From JARRQJ01 sp963761035 (lineage in GTDB: Bacteria > Pseudomonadota > Gammaproteobacteria > DRLM01), in assembly GCA_963761035.1 (NCBI GenBank), contig CAVXFH010000002.1, positions 2,542,001 through 2,606,000 on the forward strand: DNA of 64,000 nucleotides. The letters are read 5' to 3'. The translations under genes were made by a program, and so were the position numbers. The notes below the pieces were generated by a model, which saw only the letters and a program-made list of their open reading frames with translations, searched no databases and was not told the origin of the DNA. Shown here in pieces: positions 33,965-42,920 of this stretch; the stretch's first letter is position 1; the number at the start of each line of letters is the position of its first letter.

Positions 33965-35303
33965 ACAGTTCGATGCCGGCGATTGGACGGAACGCCTGCG
34001 CAATCGCCGCGCTTTGATCGTGAATGACATTCCATTACTTGTCGAGGGGCGCATAACACGCATCGTCGGGCTGACCTTAGAGGCGGTGGGGTGCCAAGTT
34101 GCCATAGGATCGCGTTGCTTGGTGAAAAGGTCTCCGAATTCCTACCTCGAAGCTGAAGTGGTCGGCTTCGCGGGTGAGAGGACATTCTTGATGCCGACCG
34201 GCTCTATCCATGGGCTTTTGCCCAATGCTCCGGTACTCCCCGGTGAACGTGCCTATGAGGTTTCGGTTAGTAATTCATTATTGGGTAGGGTAATCGACGG
34301 AGCAGGTTGCCCTATCGATAATGCCGGACCTTTACCCTCTTCTGCGCGTGTCTCGCTTAACGGCAAAATGATAAATCCGCTATCACGGCAACTCATAGAC
34401 ACGCCTTTAGACGTGGGAATCCGCGCGATTAACAGTTTGTTGACGGTGGGCAGAGGGCAACGCCTGGGCTTATTTGCTGGGAGTGGTGTAGGAAAAAGTA
34501 TCTTGTTGGGAATGATGACGCGATTTACCACCGCCGATGTGATTGTGGTGGGTTTAATCGGTGAGCGAGGGCGCGAAGTCAAGGAATTTGTTGAGGGAAT
34601 TTTGGGCAAGGAAGGCATCAAGCGAGCCGTCGTCGTGGCCACGCCAGCCGATAATCCACCATTGTTACGATTACATGGCGCTCTGATGGCTACCAGTATT
34701 GCCGAATATTTCCGGGATCAAGGCAAGCATGTGCTGTTGTTAATGGACTCTCTGACAAGGGTCGCACAGGCGCAACGTGAAATTGGGCTTGCCATCGGCG
34801 AGCCGCCAACCACTAAGGGATATCCTCCGTCAGTTTTTGCGAAATTACCGCAGCTGGTTGAACGCGCGGGTAACGGCGGTAAGAATGGGGGGTCAATTAC
34901 AGGATTTTATACCGTGCTGACGGAAGGTGACGATCACACCGACCCCGTCGCTGACGCATCGAGAGCGATTCTGGATGGACACATTGTCTTGTCAAGGCGA
35001 ATAAGTGAAGCCGGCCATTATCCGGCAATCGACGTGGAGGCTTCTATAAGCCGTTCCATGAACAACATCGTCAATAACGAGCACTTGATTCTTGCCCGTA
35101 AATTCCGAGAATTAAATTCAACATACCAACAAAACAGAGATTTGATCAGCGTCGGTGCATATACTCGCGGTAGCGATGGATTAATAGATAAGGCCATCGA
35201 ATTTAATCAAAGAATGAATGAATTTCTTCGTCAGGGCATTCACCAGCCGGTATCCATTGCCGAAAGTTTTCAACAATTGAAGACATTATTGCACGGGGCT
35301 TAA
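33945..35303 (+). CDS. fliI: FliI, flagellum-specific ATPase
   Basis: 452 residues. Walker A Gly-Ser-Gly-Val-Gly-Lys-Ser at about residue 181, Walker B Val-Leu-Leu-Leu-Met-Asp-Ser-Leu-Thr-Arg, and Gly-Glu-Pro-Pro-Thr-Thr-Lys-Gly-Tyr-Pro-Pro-Ser, characteristic of FliI/YscN rather than of the F1 beta subunit. It unfolds and releases export substrates from chaperones at the gate. The ATG sits inside fliH with GCGGGGGA just before it. Confidence 0.96.
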   Translation: MTKAKSRQFDAGDWTERLRNRRALIVNDIPLLVEGRITRIVGLTLEAVGCQVAIGSRCLVKRSPNSYLEAEVVGFAGERTFLMPTGSIHGLLPNAPVLPGERAYEVSVSNSLLGRVIDGAGCPIDNAGPLPSSARVSLNGKMINPLSRQLIDTPLDVGIRAINSLLTVGRGQRLGLFAGSGVGKSILLGMMTRFTTADVIVVGLIGERGREVKEFVEGILGKEGIKRAVVVATPADNPPLLRLHGALMATSIAEYFRDQGKHVLLLMDSLTRVAQAQREIGLAIGEPPTTKGYPPSVFAKLPQLVERAGNGGKNGGSITGFYTVLTEGDDHTDPVADASRAILDGHIVLSRRISEAGHYPAIDVEASISRSMNNIVNNEHLILARKFRELNSTYQQNRDLISVGAYTRGSDGLIDKAIEFNQRMNEFLRQGIHQPVSIAESFQQLKTLLHGA

Positions 35304-35310
35304 TAGAGAT

Positions 35311-35751
35311 ATGAATCGTTCGTCTCGATTGCTCACTCTTCTGAAAATAGAAGAAGGTAAGGAACGCGGGATGGCAAAAGAATTTGCCGCGCATAGACGG
35401 ATATTCGATAATAAAACAGCGAAGCTGGCGGAACTGGTAGGGTATCTTGATGAATATAACCAACAACTCTCGGATTTATCGAAGGCGGGTACTCAGGTTG
35501 AGAAACTCCGGTCTTGTTATGCGTTTATATGCCATTTGAACAGTGGTATCTCTCAGCAGCGGTTGATGGTTTCGGAAAGCAAGCATAGTATGGATGAGTC
35601 TCGTCACCGTTGGTTAGAAGCAAAGCAACGCGTAGATATACTTCATAAGACCATCGATAAGATGGCTACGACGGAAATGCAGAAGGAGCGAAATATGGAA
35701 CAATCAATCGCTGACGAGTCCTCGCGGCATAAATTTAATCAATCTTCATGA
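35311..35751 (+). CDS. fliJ: FliJ, export stalk protein
   Basis: 146 residues, predicted to be two long helices forming a coiled coil (many Glu/Lys/Gln heptads), the FliJ architecture. N-terminal Arg-Leu-Leu-Thr-Leu-Leu-Lys-Ile-Glu-Glu matches the family start. FliJ inserts into the FliI hexamer like the F1 gamma subunit and links it to FlhA. The start is 8 bases after the fliI stop. Confidence 0.88.
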   Translation: MNRSSRLLTLLKIEEGKERGMAKEFAAHRRIFDNKTAKLAELVGYLDEYNQQLSDLSKAGTQVEKLRSCYAFICHLNSGISQQRLMVSESKHSMDESRHRWLEAKQRVDILHKTIDKMATTEMQKERNMEQSIADESSRHKFNQSS

Positions 35752-35828
35752 TGGCGGCCTAGGCGCATTTTCTGGCATGTGAATTGCCTATTAACTGGTG
35801 CGTTGTATATCTACTAACGAGGCAAAAG

Positions 35829-36995
35829 ATGCCACCCGCATCGCTGGTACTGAGCAAATCCGTTGTTGCGCCTGTATCCAATGGGGAAGGAACTGGGTCC
35901 ATCAATACGGGCGCGCCAGATGTTTCTACAGATAATCAATCGGATAGCAATTCATTTCCTCTTATAATGAAGCGGATTGCACCTGTTGAAAAGGATAAAA
36001 TCACGGATGATCTCCTATCCATGGGCTTGACGGCGGATGGCAAGATGATTCCGCCGAAGGAAGCCGACGCTTCGTTGCCTCCATCCGGCATGATCTTGCC
36101 GTATATGTTATCTCAAAGCCTGGTGTCGGAGTGCACCCCCTTAAAGGGGGGAACTCCAAATATCAGACCGTCGATTGATTCGACGAGGGATAATGGTATC
36201 AATATGGTGGCTACACCGGCGAGCCGTGGGTCCGTAAAGCAGGCAGGGGAGAAACTTCTGCCTACTCTGCAGCAGGCATCGACGGTAGAAGATGCTGAAG
36301 ATTTGAATTCCTCCACGACGGCAACTAACTTATCGTCGCCTTATACATCGTTAATGAATACAGCCGATTTTGGTTTACATGGAACTCATGGCGCCGTCCA
36401 AATTTTAATGAATGATATGGGCGTGATTTCAGATCAACACAACGGGGTAGTCACGACCCCTCATACTGGATTGGATACGGTCGGTGCGGGCGTTACAATG
36501 AACTCGGCATTACAGGGCGGTGACAAAATCCCTCAAAATACAACGACGACTTCAATAGCTGTCCCATTGCACCATCCCGAATGGAGTGAGGAACTCAGCA
36601 ATCGCGTAACTTGGATGATCCGTCAGGATATGCAGTCTGCCAGTGTCAAGATCAATCCTTCGCATCTCGGTCCGCTCGACATGAAGGTATCCGTAATAAA
36701 TGATCAAGTTAATATATCCTTTTCTTCTCATCATGCGCCGGTACGGGAGGCTTTAGACGCTTCTATTCCAAGATTGAGGGAAATGCTGGGAGACAATGGC
36801 TTGCAACTAGGCGATGCCAACGTTACTCATCAATCATTTTCCGATCAAAATCAGACCAATCAACATACATTTTCACATTCGAATAGCCCAGATGCGCTAC
36901 TTGACGTAAATTCGTCTGGGGAAAATACAGAAAACTCTGTTAAGAGTACAACAATATCCTTTTTTACGAGCGCCGCGATAGATATTTACGCATAG
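35829..36995 (+). CDS. fliK: FliK, hook-length control protein
   Basis: 388 residues from ATG 35829 (GAGGCAAAAG site); the upstream frame to 35784 has no site. The first ~245 residues are Ser/Thr/Asn/Pro-rich and extended, as in molecular-ruler FliK. The C-terminal domain has Ile-Asn-Pro-Ser-His-Leu-Gly-Pro-Leu-Asp-Met-Lys-Val and Pro-Arg-Leu-Arg-Glu-Met-Leu, the switch-triggering fold that acts on FlhB. It is last in fliEFGHIJK. A second FliK-like gene lies at 53.6-54.7 kb. Confidence 0.92.
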   Translation: MPPASLVLSKSVVAPVSNGEGTGSINTGAPDVSTDNQSDSNSFPLIMKRIAPVEKDKITDDLLSMGLTADGKMIPPKEADASLPPSGMILPYMLSQSLVSECTPLKGGTPNIRPSIDSTRDNGINMVATPASRGSVKQAGEKLLPTLQQASTVEDAEDLNSSTTATNLSSPYTSLMNTADFGLHGTHGAVQILMNDMGVISDQHNGVVTTPHTGLDTVGAGVTMNSALQGGDKIPQNTTTTSIAVPLHHPEWSEELSNRVTWMIRQDMQSASVKINPSHLGPLDMKVSVINDQVNISFSSHHAPVREALDASIPRLREMLGDNGLQLGDANVTHQSFSDQNQTNQHTFSHSNSPDALLDVNSSGENTENSVKSTTISFFTSAAIDIYA

Positions 36996-37408
36996 CCGCT
37001 TCATCATCCCAGCGATCAAATAATAATTGAGCGTGGAGTGTTGTCCATTAGGCAATCGTTGCTCAAATTCATAGCTTGTTTGTGATTCCATAGATATTCG
37101 AATAAGCCATCTTTGGCCATACACTTGCGCGCAAGCTGCCGGCGATCACTGCGCAACTCCTGGCGGAAAATATATGGTCTCCCAGTCCCATCATTTCGAA
37201 TTCAAAATCGTCGACCTGTTGAAAACCATTTCAGTATGAGTCGCGATGGGAGCAAATCGTTACGCAGAAGTACTACAGTCAGCATTTTGCCGGAGAGATC
37301 CGCCATTTTTTCGTCATAGTCCTGAGTGGCAACTGTCATTAGCCCGGCAATCATTAAATAAAAAAATATAACTATATGATAATGAATATATTAAAAGTAT
37401 TTCGACAG
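36996..37408. other. Non-coding gap between fliK and the fliL promoter
   Basis: 413 bases. The first two thirds are mixed composition with short frames on both strands that I do not recognise (one minus-strand frame of about 50 codons ends near 37021). The last ~70 bases are strongly A+T-rich, directly upstream of the fliL sigma-54 promoter. That suits DNA bending or enhancer binding. Confidence 0.4.
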
Positions 37409-37424
37409 TGGCATATCAATTGCA
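37409..37424 (+). promoter_or_regulatory. Sigma-54 promoter of the fliL operon
   Basis: TGGCATA-N4-TTGCA with GG-N10-GC spacing. Transcription would start near 37436 and run through fliLMNOPQR-flhB. It places the fliL start at 37462, not 37408. Confidence 0.85.
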
Positions 37425-37461
37425 ATCCCCATTTGGGAATGAATGCGATAGGGACAAGTAC

Positions 37462-38028
37462 ATGGCAAGCAAGGACAAAGAGATGGTTGAAGAAAAGGAA
37501 GAAACCGTTAAGGCGCCCAGCAACAAAAAGAAAGGCATTATCAAATGGGTGTTAATCGGGTTTGGCATCGTAATGTTGGTCGGAGTCAGTGTGGGCTCAT
37601 CTATTTATTTCATGAAATCCATGCTTCGTGGAGAGCCGGTCGCTCAGGATGGCGCCGGAAAAAGCGAATCCAAAGCCAAGGAGGAGAAAGGCAAGCCGAA
37701 GCAAAAACAGACTGCAATTTATTATAAGTTAGATCCTCCCTTTGTGGTCAATTTCCAAGGGGCTACCGGTAATCGATTCTTGCAGGTAACGATAGAACTG
37801 ATGACCTACGATCCTGAGGTAGTGCCTGCCATAGAACAGCACATGCCAGTCATAAGAAATAACATCGTTTTTCTGCTTAGTAGCGTGAATTATGAGCAGA
37901 TCAGTACCTTGGAAGGCAAACAAAAACTTAGGGCGGATACGTTGTCTGAAATCCAAAAGATTATGAAGGACAAGATCGGTAAGCCGGGTATCGAAGAAGT
38001 GTATTTTACCAGCATAGTGATGCAATAA
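37462..38028 (+). CDS. fliL: FliL, stator-associated basal-body protein
   Basis: 188 residues from ATG 37462 (GGGA site, downstream of the promoter). Charged Lys/Glu-rich cytoplasmic N-terminus, one transmembrane helix at about 29-50, a Lys-rich linker, and a periplasmic FliL domain with Leu-Asp-Pro-Pro-Phe-Val-Val-Asn-Phe and Val-Thr-Ile-Glu-Leu-Met. FliL rings surround and stabilise the stators under load. fliM starts 2 bases after the stop. Confidence 0.92.
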   Translation: MASKDKEMVEEKEETVKAPSNKKKGIIKWVLIGFGIVMLVGVSVGSSIYFMKSMLRGEPVAQDGAGKSESKAKEEKGKPKQKQTAIYYKLDPPFVVNFQGATGNRFLQVTIELMTYDPEVVPAIEQHMPVIRNNIVFLLSSVNYEQISTLEGKQKLRADTLSEIQKIMKDKIGKPGIEEVYFTSIVMQ

Positions 38029-38030
38029 AC

Positions 38031-39011
38031 ATGGGCATTAACGATATTCTTACTCAAGATGAGATCGATGCGCTTCTTCATGGCGTCAATAGCGGCGATG
38101 TAGAAACACAAGGCGAAGCTGGATTGGAAGATAACCAGATAAAAAGCTTCGATTTCGCTACTCAAGATAGGATTGTTAGGGGTCGTATGCCGACCCTCGA
38201 AATGATAAACGAGAGATTTGTTCGTCATTTCAGAATTAATTTGTTCAATTTACTACGCCGTACCGCGGAAATTTCGATAGGCGGAGTACAGTTACTCAAA
38301 TTTTCGGAGTACGTACACAGCTTATTCGTTCCAACAAGTTTGAATTTAGTTAAGGTAAAACCGCTTAGAGGCACCGCGTTGTTTGTTATTGATCCGAAAT
38401 TAGTGTTCATCCTTGTGGATAACTATTTTGGTGGAGATGGAAAGTATCATACAAAAATAGAAGGCCGCGAATTCACTCCCACTGAAATGCGAGTTATTGA
38501 AATGATATTGGTGTTAGCGTTCAAAGATCTTAGTGAGGCATGGTCTCCTGTGATGCCTATAGAGTTCGAATATCTAACTTCGGAAGTCAATCCCCAATTC
38601 GCAAATATTGTCAGCCCTTCTGAGGTGGTTGTAGTGACTACTTTTCATGTCGAATTGGAGGGTGGCGGTGGTGATTTTCACGTTACCATGCCTTATTCGA
38701 TGATCGAACCTATAAGGGAGGTGCTGGATGCGGGAGTTCAAAGCGACCGCAGCGATATAGATCAAAGGTGGGTGCATTCACTTCGTGAGGATATGAAGGA
38801 AACAGAGGTAGAGGTCAGCGGCACATTATTGGAGACGAGACTAGCGCTAAAAGACGTAATTAATATGAAATCGGGGGACATTATACATGTCGATTTACCC
38901 GAGAAAGCGCTGATGCTGGTAGAGGATATCCCCTTGTTTAGAGGTTATTACGGCATTCACGAAGGTATGAATGCAATGAAAATTGCGGATATCGTTAAAA
39001 AGATAATCTAG
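38031..39011 (+). CDS. fliM: FliM, switch protein
   Basis: 326 residues. The N-terminal CheY-binding peptide is present as Ile-Leu-Thr-Gln-Asp-Glu-Ile-Asp-Ala-Leu-Leu. The middle CheC-like domain contains the Gly-Gly motif region Phe-Gly-Gly-Asp-Gly, and the SpoA domain is at the C-terminus (Gly-Asp-Ile-Ile-His-Val-Asp-Leu-Pro). It forms the C ring with FliG and FliN and binds phosphorylated CheY to reverse rotation, so a functional CheY pathway is expected despite the missing che genes. Confidence 0.95.
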   Translation: MGINDILTQDEIDALLHGVNSGDVETQGEAGLEDNQIKSFDFATQDRIVRGRMPTLEMINERFVRHFRINLFNLLRRTAEISIGGVQLLKFSEYVHSLFVPTSLNLVKVKPLRGTALFVIDPKLVFILVDNYFGGDGKYHTKIEGREFTPTEMRVIEMILVLAFKDLSEAWSPVMPIEFEYLTSEVNPQFANIVSPSEVVVVTTFHVELEGGGGDFHVTMPYSMIEPIREVLDAGVQSDRSDIDQRWVHSLREDMKETEVEVSGTLLETRLALKDVINMKSGDIIHVDLPEKALMLVEDIPLFRGYYGIHEGMNAMKIADIVKKII

Positions 39012-39032
39012 ATAAAAGACTTGGAGATTGCC

Positions 39033-39467
39033 ATGACGGATGAGCGTGATGATCGAGGTAACCAAAATATTGACAATGAACTGGTAGATGTTTCAGCCGA
39101 CCAGACAGCCGGCTCTACGACGGGAAACTTGCCGCAAGGAAGTCACAAACAGTATGAGAAGGCACACTTCGATCAATTGAAAAATGAAGGCCGACCCAAC
39201 GGCGAGGATGTCAATTTGGACGTAATACTAGATATACCTGTGACGCTATCAGTTGAAATAGGCAGAACCAGGCAAACGATCAGAAATCTATTACAGTTAA
39301 ATCAAGGCTCGATTGTAGAACTGGACAGATTGGCGGGCGAGCCCATGGACGTTTTGGTTAATGGAACTTTAATAGCTCATGGCGAGATTGTAGTCGTAAA
39401 TGAAAAATTTGGAATCAGACTGACGGATGTGATAAGTGCGGCAGAACGCGTGAAGAAATTGAAGTAA
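39033..39467 (+). CDS. fliN: FliN, switch protein
   Basis: 144 residues from ATG 39033 (GGAG 8 bases upstream); the TTG at 39021 lies before the site. Disordered acidic N-terminus, then the SpoA domain Val-Asn-Leu-Asp-Val-Ile-Leu-Asp-Ile-Pro-Val-Thr-Leu-Ser-Val-Glu-Ile-Gly-Arg-Thr and Leu-Val-Asn-Gly-Thr-Leu-Ile-Ala-His-Gly-Glu. FliN is the base of the C ring and docks FliH-FliI. It lies between fliM and fliO in the fliL operon. Confidence 0.95.
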   Translation: MTDERDDRGNQNIDNELVDVSADQTAGSTTGNLPQGSHKQYEKAHFDQLKNEGRPNGEDVNLDVILDIPVTLSVEIGRTRQTIRNLLQLNQGSIVELDRLAGEPMDVLVNGTLIAHGEIVVVNEKFGIRLTDVISAAERVKKLK

Positions 39468-39474
39468 AATAACA

Positions 39475-39906
39475 ATGGCCACATTGATAAAAAATTACCT
39501 TTTTTGTATGACGGCATATTTAATGCCATTGGCGGCAGAGGCAGATTTGCCACCTGGGAACCGCCATATCGCCGCTACTGATAACCCAATTAGCTTCCCT
39601 TATATTTTACAAATCGGCATTAGTTTTTTGGCGGTCGTCGCCTTCATTATTTTTCTTGCATGGCTTATGAAAAAATCGGGGCGATTTGGAACAGCAAACA
39701 ATAGGGACATTAAGGTTATCTCCTCATTATCGTTGGGTATGAGGGAAAAGATTGTGCTTGTAAATGTTAATGATGTAAACATCGTGGTGGGAGTCGCACC
39801 TGGACAGATTAGGACACTTCATGTATTGGCCGGGACATTACCGGAAGACGCGATCAGCGATGGCCCCGATGGTTTCGGGCGCCTTATCGGTAAATTTCTG
39901 AAATAG
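39475..39906 (+). CDS. fliO: FliO, export-gate assembly factor
   Basis: 143 residues. A possible signal/first hydrophobic segment at about 10-25, a transmembrane helix at about 45-66 (Ile-Ser-Phe-Leu-Ala-Val-Val-Ala-Phe-Ile-Ile-Phe-Leu-Ala), and a cytoplasmic FliO domain with Ile-Lys-Val-Ile-Ser-Ser-Leu-Ser-Leu-Gly. FliO helps assemble FliP. The start is 7 bases after fliN; fliP follows after 9 bases. Confidence 0.88.
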   Translation: MATLIKNYLFCMTAYLMPLAAEADLPPGNRHIAATDNPISFPYILQIGISFLAVVAFIIFLAWLMKKSGRFGTANNRDIKVISSLSLGMREKIVLVNVNDVNIVVGVAPGQIRTLHVLAGTLPEDAISDGPDGFGRLIGKFLK

Positions 39907-39915
39907 CGTCTCATC

Positions 39916-40665
39916 ATGTCTAAAAGAACTATTATGTTATTCATTATCTTGAGCGGCGTTCTTTTCGCAGGCAGTGCCGAGGCGGCCTCAGATCTGGCTG
40001 CGGTCACTGTTACCACATCCCCCGGGGGTGGTCAGACTTTCTCGATAAATATGCAGATATTGATTTTGATGACAGTGCTGACGCTGCTTCCGGCAGCGTT
40101 ATTGATGATGACTTCATTTACACGAATCATTATCGTCCTGGCTCTGCTGCGGCAGGCGCTTGGTACTCAGCAAACCCCGACGAATCAAACATTAATAGGC
40201 TTGGCGTTGTTTCTAACTTATTTTGTAATGTCCCCGGTCATCGATAAAGTCAATTCTGATGCAGTAACACCTTACATTAAGGACCAGATTACGTTTCAGG
40301 AAGGGATAAAAATCGCGCAAGGGCCATTTAGAAAGTTTATGTTTGCGCAAACTAGGGAAAACGATCTCTCGTTGTTTATGGACCTGTCTGGAAAAACGGG
40401 GGATGTAACGGCGGACAGCGTGCCATTTGCGGTGTTAGTTCCCGCATTTATCACCAGTGAGTTGAAGACCGCATTTCAAATCGGATTCATGATCTTTATC
40501 CCATTTCTGATAATAGATCTAGTGGTGGCCAGTGTACTTATGGCGATGGGAATGATGATGCTCTCACCTCTGATAATTTCGCTTCCGTTTAAGATAATGC
40601 TTTTTGTTCTAGTCGATGGCTGGACTCTGGTGATTGGTACATTAGCATCAAGTTATTATAGGTGA
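39916..40665 (+). CDS. fliP: FliP, export-gate channel protein
   Basis: 249 residues with a cleavable signal peptide (cleavage near Ala-Glu-Ala) and four membrane helices. Conserved Met-Thr-Ser-Phe-Thr-Arg-Ile-Ile-Ile-Val-Leu, Gln-Thr-Pro-Thr-Asn-Gln and Pro-Phe-Lys-Ile-Met-Leu-Phe-Val-Leu-Val-Asp-Gly-Trp. FliP forms a pentamer with FliQ and FliR at the centre of the MS ring. Only 3 bases separate it from fliQ. Confidence 0.95.
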   Translation: MSKRTIMLFIILSGVLFAGSAEAASDLAAVTVTTSPGGGQTFSINMQILILMTVLTLLPAALLMMTSFTRIIIVLALLRQALGTQQTPTNQTLIGLALFLTYFVMSPVIDKVNSDAVTPYIKDQITFQEGIKIAQGPFRKFMFAQTRENDLSLFMDLSGKTGDVTADSVPFAVLVPAFITSELKTAFQIGFMIFIPFLIIDLVVASVLMAMGMMMLSPLIISLPFKIMLFVLVDGWTLVIGTLASSYYR

Positions 40666-40668
40666 TAT

Positions 40669-40941
40669 ATGACTCCAGAGAGCGTTCTGGCAATTGGTCA
40701 AGATGCTTTGTACGTTACGATAATGCTGGTGTCAGTGCTGCTATTACCCGCTTTAATAGTTGGTTTGTTGGTGAGCGTATTTCAGGCCGCCACTCAAATT
40801 AACGAAGTGACATTGAGTTTTATCCCAAAGCTGATAGTAACCATGCTTGTCATAGTAATCGGCGGGCCGTGGATGCTCAGGACCCTGGTGATATATACAC
40901 AACGTCTTTTTGAAGATATACCCAATCTTATTGGGCAATGA
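40669..40941 (+). CDS. fliQ: FliQ, export-gate protein
   Basis: 90 residues, two transmembrane helices. Characteristic Pro-Ala-Leu-Ile-Val-Gly-Leu-Leu-Val-Ser-Val-Phe-Gln-Ala-Ala-Thr-Gln-Ile-Asn-Glu. Four copies wrap the FliP-FliR core of the export gate. AGGTGAT precedes the ATG. It lies within fliPQR. Confidence 0.95.
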   Translation: MTPESVLAIGQDALYVTIMLVSVLLLPALIVGLLVSVFQAATQINEVTLSFIPKLIVTMLVIVIGGPWMLRTLVIYTQRLFEDIPNLIGQ

Positions 40942-40956
40942 TCCGGGAAGGCATGT

Positions 40957-41736
40957 GTGAATATAACGGACTCGGATATTACCTATTGGATAACTATGTA
41001 CTTGTGGCCGTTCTTCAGGATTGCGGCGCTTGTCAGCGTGGCGCCGATATTCGGAACACATACTGTCCCTGCCCGCGTTAAGCTGATGATTGCCGCGTCA
41101 TTAACTATAATGATCGCGCCAATTCTGCCGAAGATGAAATATATTGATCCGCTGTCATTTCAGGGCATGGTTGTTACCTTTCATCAGATACTAATTGGAA
41201 TAGCAATTGGTTTTATGGTGACATTGGTATTCGACGCACTGGTGATAGGCGGGCAAATCGTAGCCCAGCTCATGGGCTTGGGCTTTGCCTCCATGAATGA
41301 TCCGCAGAACGGCGTGTCGGTTCCCGTTGTCGGGCAGTTCTATACTGTAATAGCTACCTTGACCTTTCTCATATTAAATGGGCATTTGGTGTTGTTAAAT
41401 CTTCTGGTTACCAGTTATCAAACATTGCCAATAGGTGACTTCGGATTAAGCCCTGACAGGGTATGGCAATTGGTTATATGGAGTAAGTGGATATTTTCGG
41501 CGGCGGTGATAATCGCCTTGCCGTCCGTGACCGCTTTGCTTCTTGTGAATATCGCATTCGGAGTCATGACCAGAGCAGCACCGCAGTTAAATATATTTGC
41601 GGTTGGATTCCCAATTACTATCTTGCTCGGATTTGTAGTCATGCTAATTTCCCTTCCTTATTTTGTTCCAAAGTTGCAACAGCTGTTAGAACAATCGTTT
41701 CATTTCATCAATACCACTCTGATTGCGAAGGCGTAG
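40957..41736 (+). CDS. fliR: FliR, export-gate protein
   Basis: 259 residues starting at GTG 40957 behind GGAAGG. Six predicted membrane helices. Conserved Arg-Ile-Ala-Ala-Leu-Val-Ser-Val-Ala-Pro and Gly-Phe-Ala-Ser-Met-Asn-Asp-Pro-Gln-Asn-Gly near the middle. One copy completes the FliP5-FliQ4-FliR1 gate. The stop is two bases before the flhB ATG. Confidence 0.94.
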   Translation: MNITDSDITYWITMYLWPFFRIAALVSVAPIFGTHTVPARVKLMIAASLTIMIAPILPKMKYIDPLSFQGMVVTFHQILIGIAIGFMVTLVFDALVIGGQIVAQLMGLGFASMNDPQNGVSVPVVGQFYTVIATLTFLILNGHLVLLNLLVTSYQTLPIGDFGLSPDRVWQLVIWSKWIFSAAVIIALPSVTALLLVNIAFGVMTRAAPQLNIFAVGFPITILLGFVVMLISLPYFVPKLQQLLEQSFHFINTTLIAKA

Positions 41737-41738
41737 TA

Positions 41739-42872
41739 ATGGCCCAGGAAAGCGACCAGGAACGAACAGAGCAAGCGTCGCCTAAACGAATTCGCGAGGC
41801 ACGCGAAAAGGGTCAAATAGTACGCTCCAGAGAGCTAACGACTTTCGCTATGCTGCTGAGCTCCGGTATTGGCATATTGCTATTAGGAAATCGCGTTGTG
41901 GATGGTTTACTTATCGCTCTTCACGATAATCTGCAATTGACGAGGGAGGATATCCTCGACCCATCTAAGATCCCGGGATATTTTCTAAAAGAATCGATCA
42001 ATTTACTTTGGATATTATCGCCATTGCTGCTTTTGCTGGTAACTGTAGCAATAGTGGCGCCCATAGCTCTGGGTGGATGGGCCTTCAGCCCTGAGGCAAT
42101 CTTATTCAAAATTGATCGAATTAGCCCAATTAAAGGGATAAAGAGGATTTTTTCATGGAAGAGTATTATCGAGGTTGTTAAGGCACTGTCAAAATTTGGA
42201 TTGATTGCATTAGTAGCTTGTTTTTTCCTATGGAAGCTGCGCAGTGAATTAATTGTCCTTGGCGATGAAGATATATTGGTGTCGATAAAAAAGTCCGGGA
42301 GTATCTTGGTATGGGCGTTTATTGTGCTGAGCAGTCCTATCCTGTTGGTAGTCGCTATCGATGTACCATTTCAGTTGTGGGATCACGCCAAACAATTGCG
42401 TATGTCGCGACAGGAAGTGAGAGATGAAAATAAGGAAACAGATGGAAATCCGGAGATTAAGGGAAGAGTGCGCTTTTTACAGAAGGAGATGGCCAGAAAG
42501 AGAATGATGGCGGAGGTTCCTCGTGCCGACGTTATCATTACCAACCCAACTCATTATGCAGTAGCGCTTAAATACGATCAATCTAGGATGAGGGCGCCGG
42601 TCGTAGTGGCGAAGGGCATGGATCTTATTGCGCTTCAGATTCGCGGTGTCGGTGGAATTTATAATATTCCTATAGTTTCTTCTCCTGCCTTGTCGCGTTC
42701 TATTTATCACAATACACCCTTGAATAAGGAAATACCCGCCGGGTTATATATGGCGGTTGCACAGATATTAGCCTATGTCTATCAGTTGAAGGTGAAAGGC
42801 GGAGCTGTTCATAAGGAAGATGTTAAATTCGATGAAGTGCCTATACCAGATGAATTGAAAAGAGAGATTTAG
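41739..42872 (+). CDS. flhB: FlhB, export-specificity switch
   Basis: 377 residues. The start ATG is 2 bases after fliR; the longer open frame reading back into fliR is rejected. N-terminal Glu-Arg-Thr-Glu-Gln-Ala-Ser-Pro-Lys-Arg, four membrane helices, then the cytoplasmic domain with the autocleavage motif Asn-Pro-Thr-His (269-272). Cleavage lets FliK switch export from rod/hook to filament substrates. The C-terminal tail ends in Ile-Pro-Asp-Glu-Leu-Lys-Arg-Glu-Ile. A free-standing copy of the post-cleavage domain (FhlB) is encoded at 53.4-53.6 kb. Confidence 0.95.
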   Translation: MAQESDQERTEQASPKRIREAREKGQIVRSRELTTFAMLLSSGIGILLLGNRVVDGLLIALHDNLQLTREDILDPSKIPGYFLKESINLLWILSPLLLLLVTVAIVAPIALGGWAFSPEAILFKIDRISPIKGIKRIFSWKSIIEVVKALSKFGLIALVACFFLWKLRSELIVLGDEDILVSIKKSGSILVWAFIVLSSPILLVVAIDVPFQLWDHAKQLRMSRQEVRDENKETDGNPEIKGRVRFLQKEMARKRMMAEVPRADVIITNPTHYAVALKYDQSRMRAPVVVAKGMDLIALQIRGVGGIYNIPIVSSPALSRSIYHNTPLNKEIPAGLYMAVAQILAYVYQLKVKGGAVHKEDVKFDEVPIPDELKREI

Positions 42873-42875
42873 GGC

Positions 42876-42891
42876 TGGATATAAAATTGCA
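42876..42891 (+). promoter_or_regulatory. Probable sigma-54 promoter of flhA-flhF-flhG-fliA
   Basis: TGGATAT-N4-TTGCA, GG-N10-GC, 35 bases before flhA. The -24 side is less ideal (TGGAT instead of TGGCA), but the place fits: flhA operons are sigma-54/FleQ targets in Pseudomonas and Vibrio. Confidence 0.65.
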
Positions 42892-42920
42892 CACGAGAGT
42901 AACCGAAGCAATATAGGAAT

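Noticed and set aside
41487..41738. N-terminal extension of flhB into fliR
   Set aside because: The extension is out-of-frame fliR sequence. FlhB's conserved start is at 41739, immediately after the fliR stop.
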